Positions 1 through 6,958 of a stretch of 43,033 bases of DNA are shown here, one piece after another. This DNA is from CAYFVR01 sp046541515 (GTDB lineage Bacteria; Desulfobacterota; Desulfobacteria; Desulfobacterales; Desulfococcaceae). The notes below the pieces were generated by a model. The model did not search any database. It saw only the letters and a program-made list of their open reading frames with translations, and was not told where the DNA came from. The translations under genes and the position numbers were made by a program. The stretch lies in assembly GCA_046541515.1 (NCBI GenBank), contig JBKHDD010000024.1, positions 1-43,033 of the forward strand. The letters run 5' to 3'. Each line of letters opens with the position of its first letter. Position 1 is the stretch's first letter.

Positions 1-44
1 TTTTGAATCCGATCTTCGCCGGGGGCCCAAAGCTGTTTCGCCAT
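1..44 (-). CDS. AMP-forming acyl-CoA (possibly acetoacetyl-CoA) synthetase, first 14 codons only
   Basis: Only the start of this gene is in the window. The minus strand reads an AGGGAGAG ribosome-binding site, then ATG at 44 and the peptide MAKQLWAPGEDRIQ before the sequence ends. A QLWxPxxxRI opening is typical of acetoacetyl-CoA and related acetyl-CoA-synthetase-like AMP-forming ligases. It lies downstream of an HMG-CoA-lyase-like gene, whose family releases acetoacetate, so acetoacetate activation would fit the context. The family is inferred from 14 residues, so another AMP ligase is quite possible. A terminator lies between it and the XRE-cupin gene, so it probably has its own promoter. 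Confidence 0.45.
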   Translation of the reverse strand, partial: MAKQLWAPGEDRIQ

Positions 45-135
45 GATCTCTCCCTGAAATTTGTCCGTTTATGGTTTTTTCGCCGGCCGGTTTTATGCCC
101 AATGCTGTTCACTTTGGGATTTCAAATGGACATTC

Positions 136-175
136 GTGCCAGATTGACCAAGGGCGAATGCGATTCGCCCCTACC
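136..175 (+). repeat. REP-like palindromic repeat, copy 1
   Basis: The stem at 152-170 has arms GGGCGAAT and ATTCGCCC around a GCG loop, followed by CCTACC. The 5' flank starting GTGCCAGAT is shared with the copy at 5263-5302. The A-T pair in this stem becomes T-A in that copy, so base pairing is kept while the sequence changes. Confidence 0.75.
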
Positions 176-249
176 ATTTTCCGCCAAAATGAACGGCATT
201 GCCCTTCGCCTTCGGTACCTTTCGGCGTTCCCGGCGCTTCCTTATCGAC

Positions 250-303
250 AAAAAAACCGGGGCGCGGAGCGAACGGCGATTTCGCCGGACTCCACGCCCC
301 GGT
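250..303 (-). terminator. Intrinsic terminator after the XRE-cupin gene
   Basis: On the minus strand a long hairpin with outer arms ACCGGGGCG and CGCCCCGGT (256-264 and 295-303) and inner pairs GGAG/CTCC and GGCG/CGCC is followed by seven U residues. It lies about 165 bases after the XRE-cupin stop, and it would end the catabolic transcript before the next ligase gene. Confidence 0.85.
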
Positions 304-467
304 CACGTTCCACGAAAGGCCCGCCCGTTCTTTCGGAGGCGCCGTCGGGTCCGCGTTCCCCGTTGTCCCGTTATCCAACATCCGCGCGGACCCAAACCGG
401 AAACGGATTCTCCTCCGCTTCCGGAATCGACGGGCGGGCCTTCCGTTCCCCGGAACGAACCGCCGCC

Positions 468-1106
468 CTATCCTTCTTGAAGGACGGCGAGAATGGTCGC
501 TTCCCCTTCCTTGGCCGCGATCCAGTGGGGCGTGGAGGAAAGATAGTAGGCGCTGTCTCCCGGCTCCAGCTCGAAGCGGTCGTCGCCGATCTGGAGCAGC
601 ACCACCCCGGTCAGCACGAAGATGAACTCCTCGCCCTGGTGGGTGGAAACCTCCTGGTCCGGCTGAGAGGCCAGGGTCACCAGCAGCGGCTCCATGGTCC
701 GGCCCTTCACCTCCGGGGCCAGACTCTTGTAGGCGTAGGCCGGCCGGGTTCCCTTGGCGGATGTGGAGCGATGGATGGTCTTGCGGTCGGCTTTGCGGGT
801 GACGGCGTAGGGCTTGTCCCCGGCCCCGGAAAGCAGGCCGCCGAAGGCCGCGTCCAGCGCCTTGGAAAGCTTGATGACCGTCCCGAGCTGGGGATACACC
901 TCCTGCTTTTCGATGCGGGCCAGCAGATCGGCGTCGAATCCGGTGCGGGCGGCGAGTTCGTCCAGGGAATAGCCCCGCTTTTCCCGCAATTCCCGAATCC
1001 GCTGTCCGATGGCGTCGGGCGTGTCCGGGCCTTCGGGGGAAATGTCGCCGGTCAGCTCCGCGAAATAATCGACATTGATGTGCGGCGTATTTTCGTTGGG
1101 TGACAT
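468..1106 (-). CDS. XRE-family transcriptional regulator with C-terminal cupin domain
   Basis: The 212-residue protein has an N-terminal helix-turn-helix of the XRE/Cro type at about residues 28-82 (IGQRIRELREKRGYSLDELA, then LLARIEKQEVYPQLGTVIKL) and a cupin fold at about 130-205 (HQGEEFIFVLTGVVLLQIGD, then ELEPGDSAYYLSSTPHWIAA). Such proteins bind DNA and sense a small ligand in the cupin barrel. XRE-cupin genes are commonly found beside acyl-CoA or amino-acid catabolic genes. The start at 1106 is chosen because GGAG lies six bases upstream; a TTG at 1142 is in frame but less likely. It follows the lyase gene by about 90 bases and is probably co-transcribed with it. Its ligand cannot be told from sequence. 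Confidence 0.9.
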   Translation of the reverse strand: MSPNENTPHINVDYFAELTGDISPEGPDTPDAIGQRIRELREKRGYSLDELAARTGFDADLLARIEKQEVYPQLGTVIKLSKALDAAFGGLLSGAGDKPYAVTRKADRKTIHRSTSAKGTRPAYAYKSLAPEVKGRTMEPLLVTLASQPDQEVSTHQGEEFIFVLTGVVLLQIGDDRFELEPGDSAYYLSSTPHWIAAKEGEATILAVLQEG

Positions 1107-1153
1107 GGTCAGCTCCGTATCATGGTTGATGGTCCACTTCAAGCCGTGGAATC

Positions 1154-1200
1154 CATCTCATTTCGAGATCTCATTTCCCGGTCTCATTTCGGGTCTCATC
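1154..1200 (-). repeat. Four tandem 12-13-base repeats at the lyase stop codon
   Basis: The plus strand shows CTCATTTC-like units beginning at 1157, 1170, 1183 and 1195 (spacing 13, 13, 12). On the minus strand each unit reads ATGAGAYC. The lyase TGA stop at 1196-1198 lies inside the first unit, so the array begins exactly at the gene's end. It looks like slippage duplication of the stop region. Confidence 0.7.
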
Positions 1201-2368
1201 CCGCGGCCCGATATTGCTCCGGCAGCACCGCCTTGTCCTTCCACTCGTCGGGCAGGTTCTGGTCCGGTTTTTCCCCGAGCTTCTCCTTGCGCCGCTTCAG
1301 GCCCGGTCGGGCGAATTTGGGATGACCCTCTTTCAGCGTTCGGCCGTTGATGGCCGCCTCGGAGCGCAGCCGCCGGCCCATGGTCCGCTCCATCTGCCGG
1401 CCCAGCCACAAAACCCGGTCCACGTCCCAGCCGTGCTCGATGCCCATCTCGTCCACCTGCACCACCATGTCTTCCAGACAGTTCAGCCCCACGTAACGCG
1501 GATCGTTGTAATAGTATTCGCCGGTGCCGGGAACGGGACAATCGTCCAGGAAATTGGCCGGCTGGCCGCCCAAGCCGCCCAGGGTCGCCTCGAAATTGTT
1601 GATGCCGGCCTGAAGCGCGGCCAAAATGGAGGCCGACGCCACCCGCTTGGTCTCGTGGAAATGGGCGATGTGGACCCGGGTGTCCGGAATTTCGTCCAGG
1701 ATCATGGAAAAATAACGGTAGACGTCCGGGGCGGAGGCGGAACCGTCGTGGTCGGCGTGCTCCACGTCGTGGGCGCCGATCTCCAGCCAGCGCTTGGTGA
1801 ACTCAACGGCGTCCTTCATATCCGTGGCCCCGCCGATGGGGGAGCCCCAGATGGTGGAAACGGTGCCGCACATGTCGATGCCCGCGTCGGTGCATTTTTT
1901 GATGCAGCGCTCCGCCTCCCGCCAGTATTCCGGCAGGGTGGAGCCGGAGTTGGCAAAATGGTGCTCCTCCTCGGTGGAAACCATCATCAACACCCGGTCC
2001 GGCCCGATGCCCCGCTCCTTCAGCCGGATGGCCCGGTCCACCGCGCCCTCGCGAATGGTGATGCAGGTGAAGACGATATCGTCGTAGTTGACGCCTCTTT
2101 TGGCGCAGCGTTTTTTAAACCGGTCGCTCCGGACGTGGGTCAGCAGCTCCTCGGCGTCCTCGAACTGGGGCATGAGATAGGGGTTGCCAAGATTCGTCAC
2201 CTCGATGTGGCGGCAGCCGGCGAAAATCAACTCGTCCAGATAGAACTTTTTGGCCCGGGTGGAAATGAATTTCTCTTCGTGTTGAAAGCCGTCCCGGACG
2301 GTGATGTCGCCGATGGTGACCTTGCGGGGCATTCTGGGGAAAATTTTCCAGTAATCGTATTCCGTCAT
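1196..2368 (-). CDS. HMG-CoA-lyase-like (pyruvate carboxyltransferase fold) enzyme
   Basis: The 390-residue protein belongs to the HMGL/DRE-TIM metallolyase superfamily. VTIGDITVRDGFQHEE near residues 17-32 matches the family's RDG metal and acid site, and VHIAHFHETKRVASA near 232-246 supplies the metal-binding HxH pair. The glycine loop that in true HMG-CoA lyase reads GLGGCP reads GLGGQP here, so the usual catalytic cysteine is a glutamine. It is longer than HMG-CoA lyase (about 300), with a basic C-terminal tail. Context (carboxyltransferase, crotonase, acyl-CoA dehydrogenase upstream) suggests a C-C cleavage or condensation late in a leucine-like pathway. The exact substrate is uncertain. 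The start has a strong AAGGAGG site. Confidence 0.8.
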   Translation of the reverse strand: MTEYDYWKIFPRMPRKVTIGDITVRDGFQHEEKFISTRAKKFYLDELIFAGCRHIEVTNLGNPYLMPQFEDAEELLTHVRSDRFKKRCAKRGVNYDDIVFTCITIREGAVDRAIRLKERGIGPDRVLMMVSTEEEHHFANSGSTLPEYWREAERCIKKCTDAGIDMCGTVSTIWGSPIGGATDMKDAVEFTKRWLEIGAHDVEHADHDGSASAPDVYRYFSMILDEIPDTRVHIAHFHETKRVASASILAALQAGINNFEATLGGLGGQPANFLDDCPVPGTGEYYYNDPRYVGLNCLEDMVVQVDEMGIEHGWDVDRVLWLGRQMERTMGRRLRSEAAINGRTLKEGHPKFARPGLKRRKEKLGEKPDQNLPDEWKDKAVLPEQYRAAG

Positions 2369-2557
2369 CCTGTCCTCCTTGCGGATTCCCTTGCGGGATC
2401 GTTGGCGGAATCGCCGGAAACCGGGTTTCCGGCATTCGGTATGGGCGTTTCGGTTCCCGGCAGGCCGGGAACATGGGTTTCGCGATCATCTTGGGACCAT
2501 CGGGCGGCGCAAACGCTGGAATGGGCGAATCGTGCCGCATTAAAACGGGCCACCTTC

Positions 2558-2582
2558 GTAGGGGCGCCGCTTGCCGCGCCCC
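2558..2582 (-). repeat. REP-like palindrome, minus-orientation member of an inverted pair
   Basis: Reading the minus strand, the element is a GGGGCGC...GCGCCCC stem-loop with a GCAAG loop and the CCTAC tail seen in the other copies. Its core differs by one base from the inverted copy at 2684-2705. Confidence 0.7.
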
Positions 2583-2683
2583 GGTTGCGTGGAGGAAAAT
2601 GGCCGATCCATCCCGAAATCCCAACGCGGGATTGGTCCCGCCGGATTTTTTCCCTGGTTTGAATTTCCGTGCCCGCTGGGACC

Positions 2684-2705
2684 GGGGCGCGGCAAGCAGC
2701 GCCCC
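2684..2705 (+). repeat. REP-like palindrome, plus-orientation member of an inverted pair
   Basis: The element runs GGGGCGCGG, CAAGCA, GCGCCCC, and is followed by CTGG instead of CTAC. It mirrors the copy at 2558-2582 about 100 bases away, giving a REPIN-like layout. Confidence 0.65.
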
Positions 2706-2743
2706 TGGGCCGGCCATTTGCGAGGACGGGCACTGTTTCCAAA

Positions 2744-4336
2744 TCAGAACCGAAAATTCCCGAAAGACGGGTCGCCGATGGGTTTCAGCAGGCTGACTTC
2801 GAAGGCCATGGCCAGCCAGTCGCGGATTTCCGAAAATTTCAGCACCCGGTCGTTCAGCAGACGGGAGCCGCAGTAGAACGGATGGGCCTCTCCGTCGTAT
2901 TTTTCCATCATCCGCTGCTGGAACTCCCCGCGTTCCTCGGGGCCCATGGGCTCGCCCTTGGCTTCGCGCTTGCGCTCCTCGATGGACAGCAGCACCCCGG
3001 CGGCGCTGCGGCCGCTCATGACGCCGGTGCGGGCCCGCATGGTCGAAAACAGAAAGTGGGGACGATAGGCCCGGCCGCACATGCCGTAGTTGGCGGCCCC
3101 GTTGTCCGGCCCGATGACGAGCTGGATGCGCGGCACCTGGGCGCAGGAGACGGCCCGGACCATGTCCGCGCCGTACTTGCCAATGCCCAGATGCTCCACC
3201 TCGGAGCCGACCATGTAGCCCGGCGCGTTCTGGACGAACAGCAACGGCGTCTTCTCCTGGGAGCAGCGGACGATCCACTCCGCCGCCTTGCGGGCCGCCT
3301 CGGGGAAAATAATGCCCACGCCGTTGGAGGCGATCACCCCCACGGGAATCCCCTTGAGCCGAATTTTCCCGGCGATGATGTTGCTTCCCCGGCCGGGCGC
3401 GTAGTCGGCCTTGTACTCGGCGAAATGGCCGTCGTCGGCGATGGCCCGAAGCACCCCGTGACCGTCGATGCCCTGGTTGATTCCGGCGGGCATGAGATCG
3501 TACAGCGCGTCCGGCGCGGCCCCGGCGGGCCGTTCCTCGTAGCGGTGAATCTGGAGACTTTGCGGCGCGTCCAGGGAAAGGACCTCCCGGACTCGGGCCA
3601 CGGCTTCCGATTGATTCCCGCAGAAATGGTCGGCCCCGCCGGAGATGTGGGTGTGGACCTTCGCCCCGCCCAGGTCCTCGGCGGAAATCACCTCCCCCGT
3701 GGCCATCTTCACCAGCGGCGGCCCGCCCAGAAAAGAGTAGGACATTTGGTCGATCATCACCGACTGGCAGGCCATGAAGACGATGTAGGCGCCGCCCGCC
3801 GTGTTGCCGCCGGTGGAAAGGGTCACCTGCTTCAGCCCCTTGGCCGACATCCGGGCCATGTTGTAGAACATGGAGCCGAAATGGCCGTCGTCCGGAAACA
3901 CGTCGGCCTGCATGGGCAGAAAGGCCCCGCCCGAATCGGCGATGTAGACGCAGTTCAGCCCGCAGTTTTCGGCAATCGCCTGGGCCCGGATATGCTTTTT
4001 CAGGGTGATGGGGAAATAGGTGCCGGCCTTGACCCGGGGATCGTTGCCCAGGATCATGGTCCAGTTTCCGTGGACCTTGCCCAGCCCGGTGACGAGGCCG
4101 CCGCAGGGCACGTCGTCGATGCCCTGGGGATAGTTCACGCCGAATCCGGCCAGCCGGCTCAGTTCGAAAAACTCCGTGCCGGGATCGATCAGCTCGGCGA
4201 TCAGCTCCCGCACCGGGCGTTTGCCCTGCTTGGCCAGCCGCTCCACCGCCTTTTGACCGCCCGGCCACAGCGCGGCCTGGATTCGTTCATCCAGGGCCGC
4301 TTCCTCCCGCAGCCAGTGTTCCCGATTTTCGCTCAT
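2744..4336 (-). CDS. Acyl-CoA carboxylase carboxyltransferase (methylcrotonyl-CoA carboxylase beta-like)
   Basis: The 530-residue protein is a full-length biotin-dependent carboxyltransferase with the two crotonase-like halves of the family. Motifs in the N half closely follow methylcrotonyl-CoA carboxylase beta: PGTEFFELSRLAGF, YIADSGGAFLPMQADVFPD, STGGNTAGGAYIVFMA, and FLGGPPLVKMATGE followed by SAEDLGGAKVHTHISGGADH. The C half has FVQNAPGYMVGSEVE and GPDNGAANYGMCGRAY. It would move CO2 between carboxybiotin and an enoyl-CoA such as 3-methylcrotonyl-CoA. No biotin carboxylase or biotin-carrier gene is in the window, so the partner must lie elsewhere or the enzyme works differently, for example as a decarboxylase subunit. 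It starts 25 bases after the crotonase stop, so co-transcription is likely. Confidence 0.88.
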   Translation of the reverse strand: MSENREHWLREEAALDERIQAALWPGGQKAVERLAKQGKRPVRELIAELIDPGTEFFELSRLAGFGVNYPQGIDDVPCGGLVTGLGKVHGNWTMILGNDPRVKAGTYFPITLKKHIRAQAIAENCGLNCVYIADSGGAFLPMQADVFPDDGHFGSMFYNMARMSAKGLKQVTLSTGGNTAGGAYIVFMACQSVMIDQMSYSFLGGPPLVKMATGEVISAEDLGGAKVHTHISGGADHFCGNQSEAVARVREVLSLDAPQSLQIHRYEERPAGAAPDALYDLMPAGINQGIDGHGVLRAIADDGHFAEYKADYAPGRGSNIIAGKIRLKGIPVGVIASNGVGIIFPEAARKAAEWIVRCSQEKTPLLFVQNAPGYMVGSEVEHLGIGKYGADMVRAVSCAQVPRIQLVIGPDNGAANYGMCGRAYRPHFLFSTMRARTGVMSGRSAAGVLLSIEERKREAKGEPMGPEERGEFQQRMMEKYDGEAHPFYCGSRLLNDRVLKFSEIRDWLAMAFEVSLLKPIGDPSFGNFRF

Positions 4337-4361
4337 TCCGTATTCCTTCCGTCGGCCCCGC

Positions 4362-5147
4362 CTATCGCCCGCGATAGACCGGTTTTCGTTTTTCGCGAAA
4401 CGCCGTCAGCCCCTCGGTCCGGTCTTCCGTGGGAATGGTGACCCAGTAGGCGTTGGACTCGATGGCCAGGCCGGTGTGGATGTCGGTTTCCAGCCCCCGG
4501 TTGATGGCGTATTTGGCCTGCCCCACCGCGACGGGTCCGGTCTCCTTGATCTGGGCCGCGATTTCCTCGCAGGCGGCCATCAGCTCCTCCGCCGGGACCA
4601 CCTTCTCCACCAGGCCGATCTCCAGCGCCTCGTCGGCCGGAACCCGGCGTCCGGTGAAGATCATCTCCTTGGCCCGGCCTCGCCCCACCAGCCGGGGCAG
4701 CCGCTGGGTGCCGCCCGCGCCGGGGATGATGGCCAGCCGGGTCTCGGTCAGGCCCAGGGTCGCCGTGTCGGCGGCGATCCGGATGTCGCAGGCCAGGGCC
4801 AGTTCGGTGCCGCCGCCCAGGGCCACGCCGTTGACCGCCGCGATCACCGGCTGGGGCAGCTCCTCGATTTCGGTGAACAGCGTCCGAATGGTGTAGATGA
4901 ATTCCCGCACCTCCGCCTCGGTCAGGGTGGCCCGCTCCTTCAGATCGGCCCCGGCGCAAAAGGCCCGGTCGCCGGACCCGGTGACGACCACCACCCGGAC
5001 GTCCCGGCGGAATCGCACCCGGTCCACCTCGGTTTTGAGGGCCCGAAGCTGATCGAAGTTGAAGGAATTCATCACTTTGGGCCGATTGAGGGTCAGGGTA
5101 AGCACCCCGTCGGCCTCCGAGGCCAGCAAAACCCGTTCGTCGTCCAT
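4362..5147 (-). CDS. Enoyl-CoA hydratase/isomerase family protein (methylglutaconyl-CoA hydratase-like)
   Basis: The 261-residue protein is a standard-length crotonase. The CoA-binding stretch FCAGADLKER at about 61-70 and the oxyanion-hole motif NGVALGGGTELALACDIRIA are present. Both catalytic glutamates of hydratases are visible: the Glu of GGGTEL and the Glu of TETRLAIIPGAGGTQRL. The run from there through RAKEMIFTGRRV resembles AUH-type methylglutaconyl-CoA hydratases, which make HMG-CoA in leucine breakdown. The start at 5147 follows GGAGGCGGAT; an upstream in-frame start near 5252 would add an unrelated arm. It sits between the dehydrogenase and the carboxyltransferase, which fits that pathway order. 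Substrate is inferred. Confidence 0.88.
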   Translation of the reverse strand: MDDERVLLASEADGVLTLTLNRPKVMNSFNFDQLRALKTEVDRVRFRRDVRVVVVTGSGDRAFCAGADLKERATLTEAEVREFIYTIRTLFTEIEELPQPVIAAVNGVALGGGTELALACDIRIAADTATLGLTETRLAIIPGAGGTQRLPRLVGRGRAKEMIFTGRRVPADEALEIGLVEKVVPAEELMAACEEIAAQIKETGPVAVGQAKYAINRGLETDIHTGLAIESNAYWVTIPTEDRTEGLTAFREKRKPVYRGR

Positions 5148-5262
5148 ATCCGCCTCCGAATAATTTCGAATTTGCCAAGCCGCTCGTCCAGCGCGCCCAC
5201 TTTTCGGGTGGAAGCGGGAATGGAATCCCTCCCGTCCACGCCGGGAATTCAATTGGAACCTT

Positions 5263-5302
5263 GTGCCAGATGGGACAAGGGCGTATGCGATACGCCCCTA
5301 CC
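5263..5302 (+). repeat. REP-like palindromic repeat, copy 2
   Basis: The stem at 5279-5297 has arms GGGCGTAT and ATACGCCC around a GCG loop, then CCTACC. The flank GTGCCAGAT and the following CAAGGGCG match copy 1 at 136-175. The fifth stem pair is swapped relative to copy 1, with pairing kept. Confidence 0.75.
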
Positions 5303-5528
5303 CTTTGTGGGCATTAAGTGGAATTGAGGTTCGGGGCCAACCGCGATTCGCCTTCACTCGCCCCGGGCCGCCAACAGCCAAAAAGCTGGGAGCGTTGAAA
5401 TCCGTTCGAGCGATCGGTCGATCAAATAGCGACCCTGCTGAACAATGATTCGGTTTTTTTCCGAGAGTCTCGGATTCCAACCGGGCAGTCCGCTCGCGTT
5501 TATTTGTCTGGGAAATCTCAATTGAAAC

Positions 5529-5553
5529 GTAGGGGCGAATTGCATTCGCCCTT
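5529..5553 (-). repeat. REP-like palindromic repeat, copy 3 (reverse orientation)
   Basis: The plus strand reads GTAGGGGCGAAT, TGC, then ATTCGCCC. The reverse complement matches copy 1 (AAGGGCGAATGC, then CGCCCCTAC). With copy 2 it brackets about 290 bases in inverted orientation. Confidence 0.75.
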
Positions 5554-5578
5554 CCCAAATTCATCCTCGGCCCCGATT

Positions 5579-6727
5579 TCAGCAACCAATATACCGCGAA
5601 ATCACCAACCGCTGAATCTCCGAGGTCCCCTCGCCGATGTCCAGCAGCTTCTGATCCCGGAAGAACCGCTCCACGTTGTACTCCTTCATCAGGCCGTAGC
5701 CGCCGTGGATCTGCACCGCGTGATTGACCACGCGGCCCATCAGCTCGGAGCAGTACAGCTTGGCCATGGCCGCCTCCTTGGCGAAGGGGCGCTTGTGGTT
5801 TCGCAGCCAGCAGGCCTTGTACAGCAGATTCCGGGCCGCCTCGATCTCCATGGCGCAGTCGGCCAACTTGAAGGCCACCGCCTGGAACTTGCCGATGGGC
5901 TGGCCGAACTGCTCCCGGTCCTGGGCGTATTTCAGCGCCAAATCGTAGGCGCCTTGGGCGCCGCCCAGCCCCATGGCCCCGATGGACAGCCGTCCACCGT
6001 CCAACGTTTGCAACATCTGGTGGAACCCGTCCCCGGGCTTGCCCAGAACGTTGGCGTCCGGCACCCGCACGTCGTCGAAGTAGAGTTCGGCGGTGTTGGA
6101 GGAACGCCACATCATTTTTTTGTGCATGGCCACAGATTTGAATCCGCGCGTCCCGTGCTCCACGATAAAGCAGGTGTATTCCGGCTTGCCGTTGGCCCTG
6201 GTCCCGGTGACCGCCTGAACGGTGACGCCCATGGACATTTCGCAGGCGGCGTTGGTGATGAAAATTTTGGAACCGTTGATGACCCACTCGTTGCCGTGCT
6301 TGACGGCGGTGGTTTTGCTGCCTCCCGCGTCCGATCCGGCCGTGGGCTCCGTCAGCCCGAAGCCCCAGAGCGCCTCGCCCCGGCACAGCGGCGGCAGGTA
6401 TTTCCGGCGTTGCTCCTCCGTGCCAAAATAGTAGAGCGGCCCGATGCCCAGGGAGTTCCCGGCGGCGATGGTGGCGGCCTGGGACCCGTCGATCCGGGCG
6501 ATTTCCTCCACGGCGACGATGTAGGAGATGTAGTCCATCTCCTGGCCGTCGTATTTTTCGGGAACGAACATGCCGAAAAGGCCGATCTCCCCCATTTTGC
6601 GGGTCAGGTCGGCCGAAAAGGACTCGGTTTCATCCAGCTCCAGGGCAACCGGCGCGATTTCGCTCATGGCGAATTTTCGCACTTCCTTGCGGATCATTTC
6701 CTGTTCTTTGGTGAGATCAAAGTCCAC
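5579..6727 (-). CDS. Acyl-CoA dehydrogenase (short/branched-chain type)
   Basis: This 382-residue flavoprotein has the usual length and order: helical N domain, beta domain and helical C domain. WGFGLTEPTAGSDAGG near 127-142 is the FAD/substrate motif, and DREQFGQPIGKFQAV near 267-281 and QIHGGYGLMKEY near 340-351 are family signatures. The catalytic glutamate is seen in IGEGTSEIQRLVISR close to the C-terminus. It oxidises an acyl-CoA to the 2-enoyl-CoA, passing electrons to electron-transfer flavoprotein. The start is a GTG at 6727 behind AGGAGGAGCC; the upstream in-frame extension crosses an operator and is not coding-like. It lies downstream of tetR and has two TetR-type operators upstream. 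Isovaleryl-CoA is the substrate suggested by its neighbours, not by residues I can verify. Confidence 0.93.
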   Translation of the reverse strand: MDFDLTKEQEMIRKEVRKFAMSEIAPVALELDETESFSADLTRKMGEIGLFGMFVPEKYDGQEMDYISYIVAVEEIARIDGSQAATIAAGNSLGIGPLYYFGTEEQRRKYLPPLCRGEALWGFGLTEPTAGSDAGGSKTTAVKHGNEWVINGSKIFITNAACEMSMGVTVQAVTGTRANGKPEYTCFIVEHGTRGFKSVAMHKKMMWRSSNTAELYFDDVRVPDANVLGKPGDGFHQMLQTLDGGRLSIGAMGLGGAQGAYDLALKYAQDREQFGQPIGKFQAVAFKLADCAMEIEAARNLLYKACWLRNHKRPFAKEAAMAKLYCSELMGRVVNHAVQIHGGYGLMKEYNVERFFRDQKLLDIGEGTSEIQRLVISRYIGC

Positions 6728-6806
6728 GGCTCCTCCTCGGGATGGCGGATGGGTGCGGCGTCCGACGATGGCCTCGCCGGGGCCGGCGCGGGTCCGCCCG
6801 ACGAAA

Positions 6807-6828
6807 TTTGCCGACCGGACGGTAGATT
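6807..6828 (-). promoter_or_regulatory. Probable TetR operator, dehydrogenase-proximal
   Basis: The plus strand has GCCGACCGGACGGTAGA, matching the palindrome in front of tetR (arms TCTACCG and CGGTAGA) in all but the outer left bases. Its centre is about 62 bases from the next copy at 6869-6890, close to six helical turns, so paired binding is possible. Confidence 0.7.
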
Positions 6829-6868
6829 TTGGAATAAAAAAAAGAGAGCAAAGAGAAAAGTCCAAATA

Positions 6869-6890
6869 TTTACCGACCGGTCGTTAGGTT
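6869..6890 (-). promoter_or_regulatory. Probable TetR operator at the dehydrogenase promoter
   Basis: The site reads TTTACCGACCGGTCGTTAGG on the plus strand, an imperfect palindrome centred on GACCGGTC. It lies just downstream of a minus-strand TTGACA box (6923-6928) with a weak AATAGC minus-10 box at 6900-6905. Bound repressor would cover the transcription start. Confidence 0.7.
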
Positions 6891-6899
6891 GATGATTCA

Positions 6900-6928
6900 G
6901 CTATTCCATGAAGCTACCCGTTTGTCAA
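6900..6928 (-). promoter_or_regulatory. Candidate sigma-70 promoter for the acyl-CoA dehydrogenase operon
   Basis: A perfect minus-strand minus-35 TTGACA is at 6923-6928. With a 17-base spacer the minus-10 reads AATAGC, a weak match. The following TetR-type operator supports a regulated start here. Confidence 0.5.
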
Positions 6929-6958
6929 GTTTAAATAACAATGAAAAAGCGAGGGGAT

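Larger units (their letters stand above)
45..467. other. Intergenic region with a terminator and one REP-like palindrome
   Basis: This 423-base gap separates the XRE-cupin stop from the partial ligase start. It holds an intrinsic terminator (250-303) and a REP-like palindrome (136-175). A small palindrome CGTTCCCCGGAACG lies just downstream of the XRE stop. The short ORFs here have no family resemblance and no ribosome-binding site. I could not pick out a convincing promoter for the ligase. Confidence 0.7.
2369..2743. other. Intergenic region with an inverted pair of REP-like palindromes
   Basis: This 375-base gap lies between the carboxyltransferase stop and the lyase start. It carries two near-identical 22-base palindromes in opposite orientation (2558-2582 and 2684-2705). 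Short ORFs are present on both strands but none has a family resemblance. No convincing promoter or terminator was seen, so read-through from the carboxyltransferase gene is likely. Confidence 0.7.
5148..5578. other. Intergenic region with two REP-like palindromes facing each other
   Basis: This 431-base gap lies between the acyl-CoA dehydrogenase stop and the crotonase start. It contains REP-like copies at 5263-5302 and 5529-5553 in opposite orientation. A perfect palindrome CCGAGAGTCTCGG is at 5461-5473 beside a T run. That T run lies on the wrong side of the hairpin for a terminator on either strand. I see no supported gene or promoter. Confidence 0.65.

Noticed and set aside
2115..4268. 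A 717-codon minus-strand frame overlapping the carboxyltransferase
   Set aside because: Its translation is Arg/Gly-rich and out of frame with the conserved carboxyltransferase and lyase motifs, so it is a shadow frame.
5461..5473. Palindrome CCGAGAGTCTCGG beside a T run as a terminator
   Set aside because: The T run precedes the hairpin on the plus strand and is an A run after it on the minus strand, so it cannot act as an intrinsic terminator for the minus-strand dehydrogenase.
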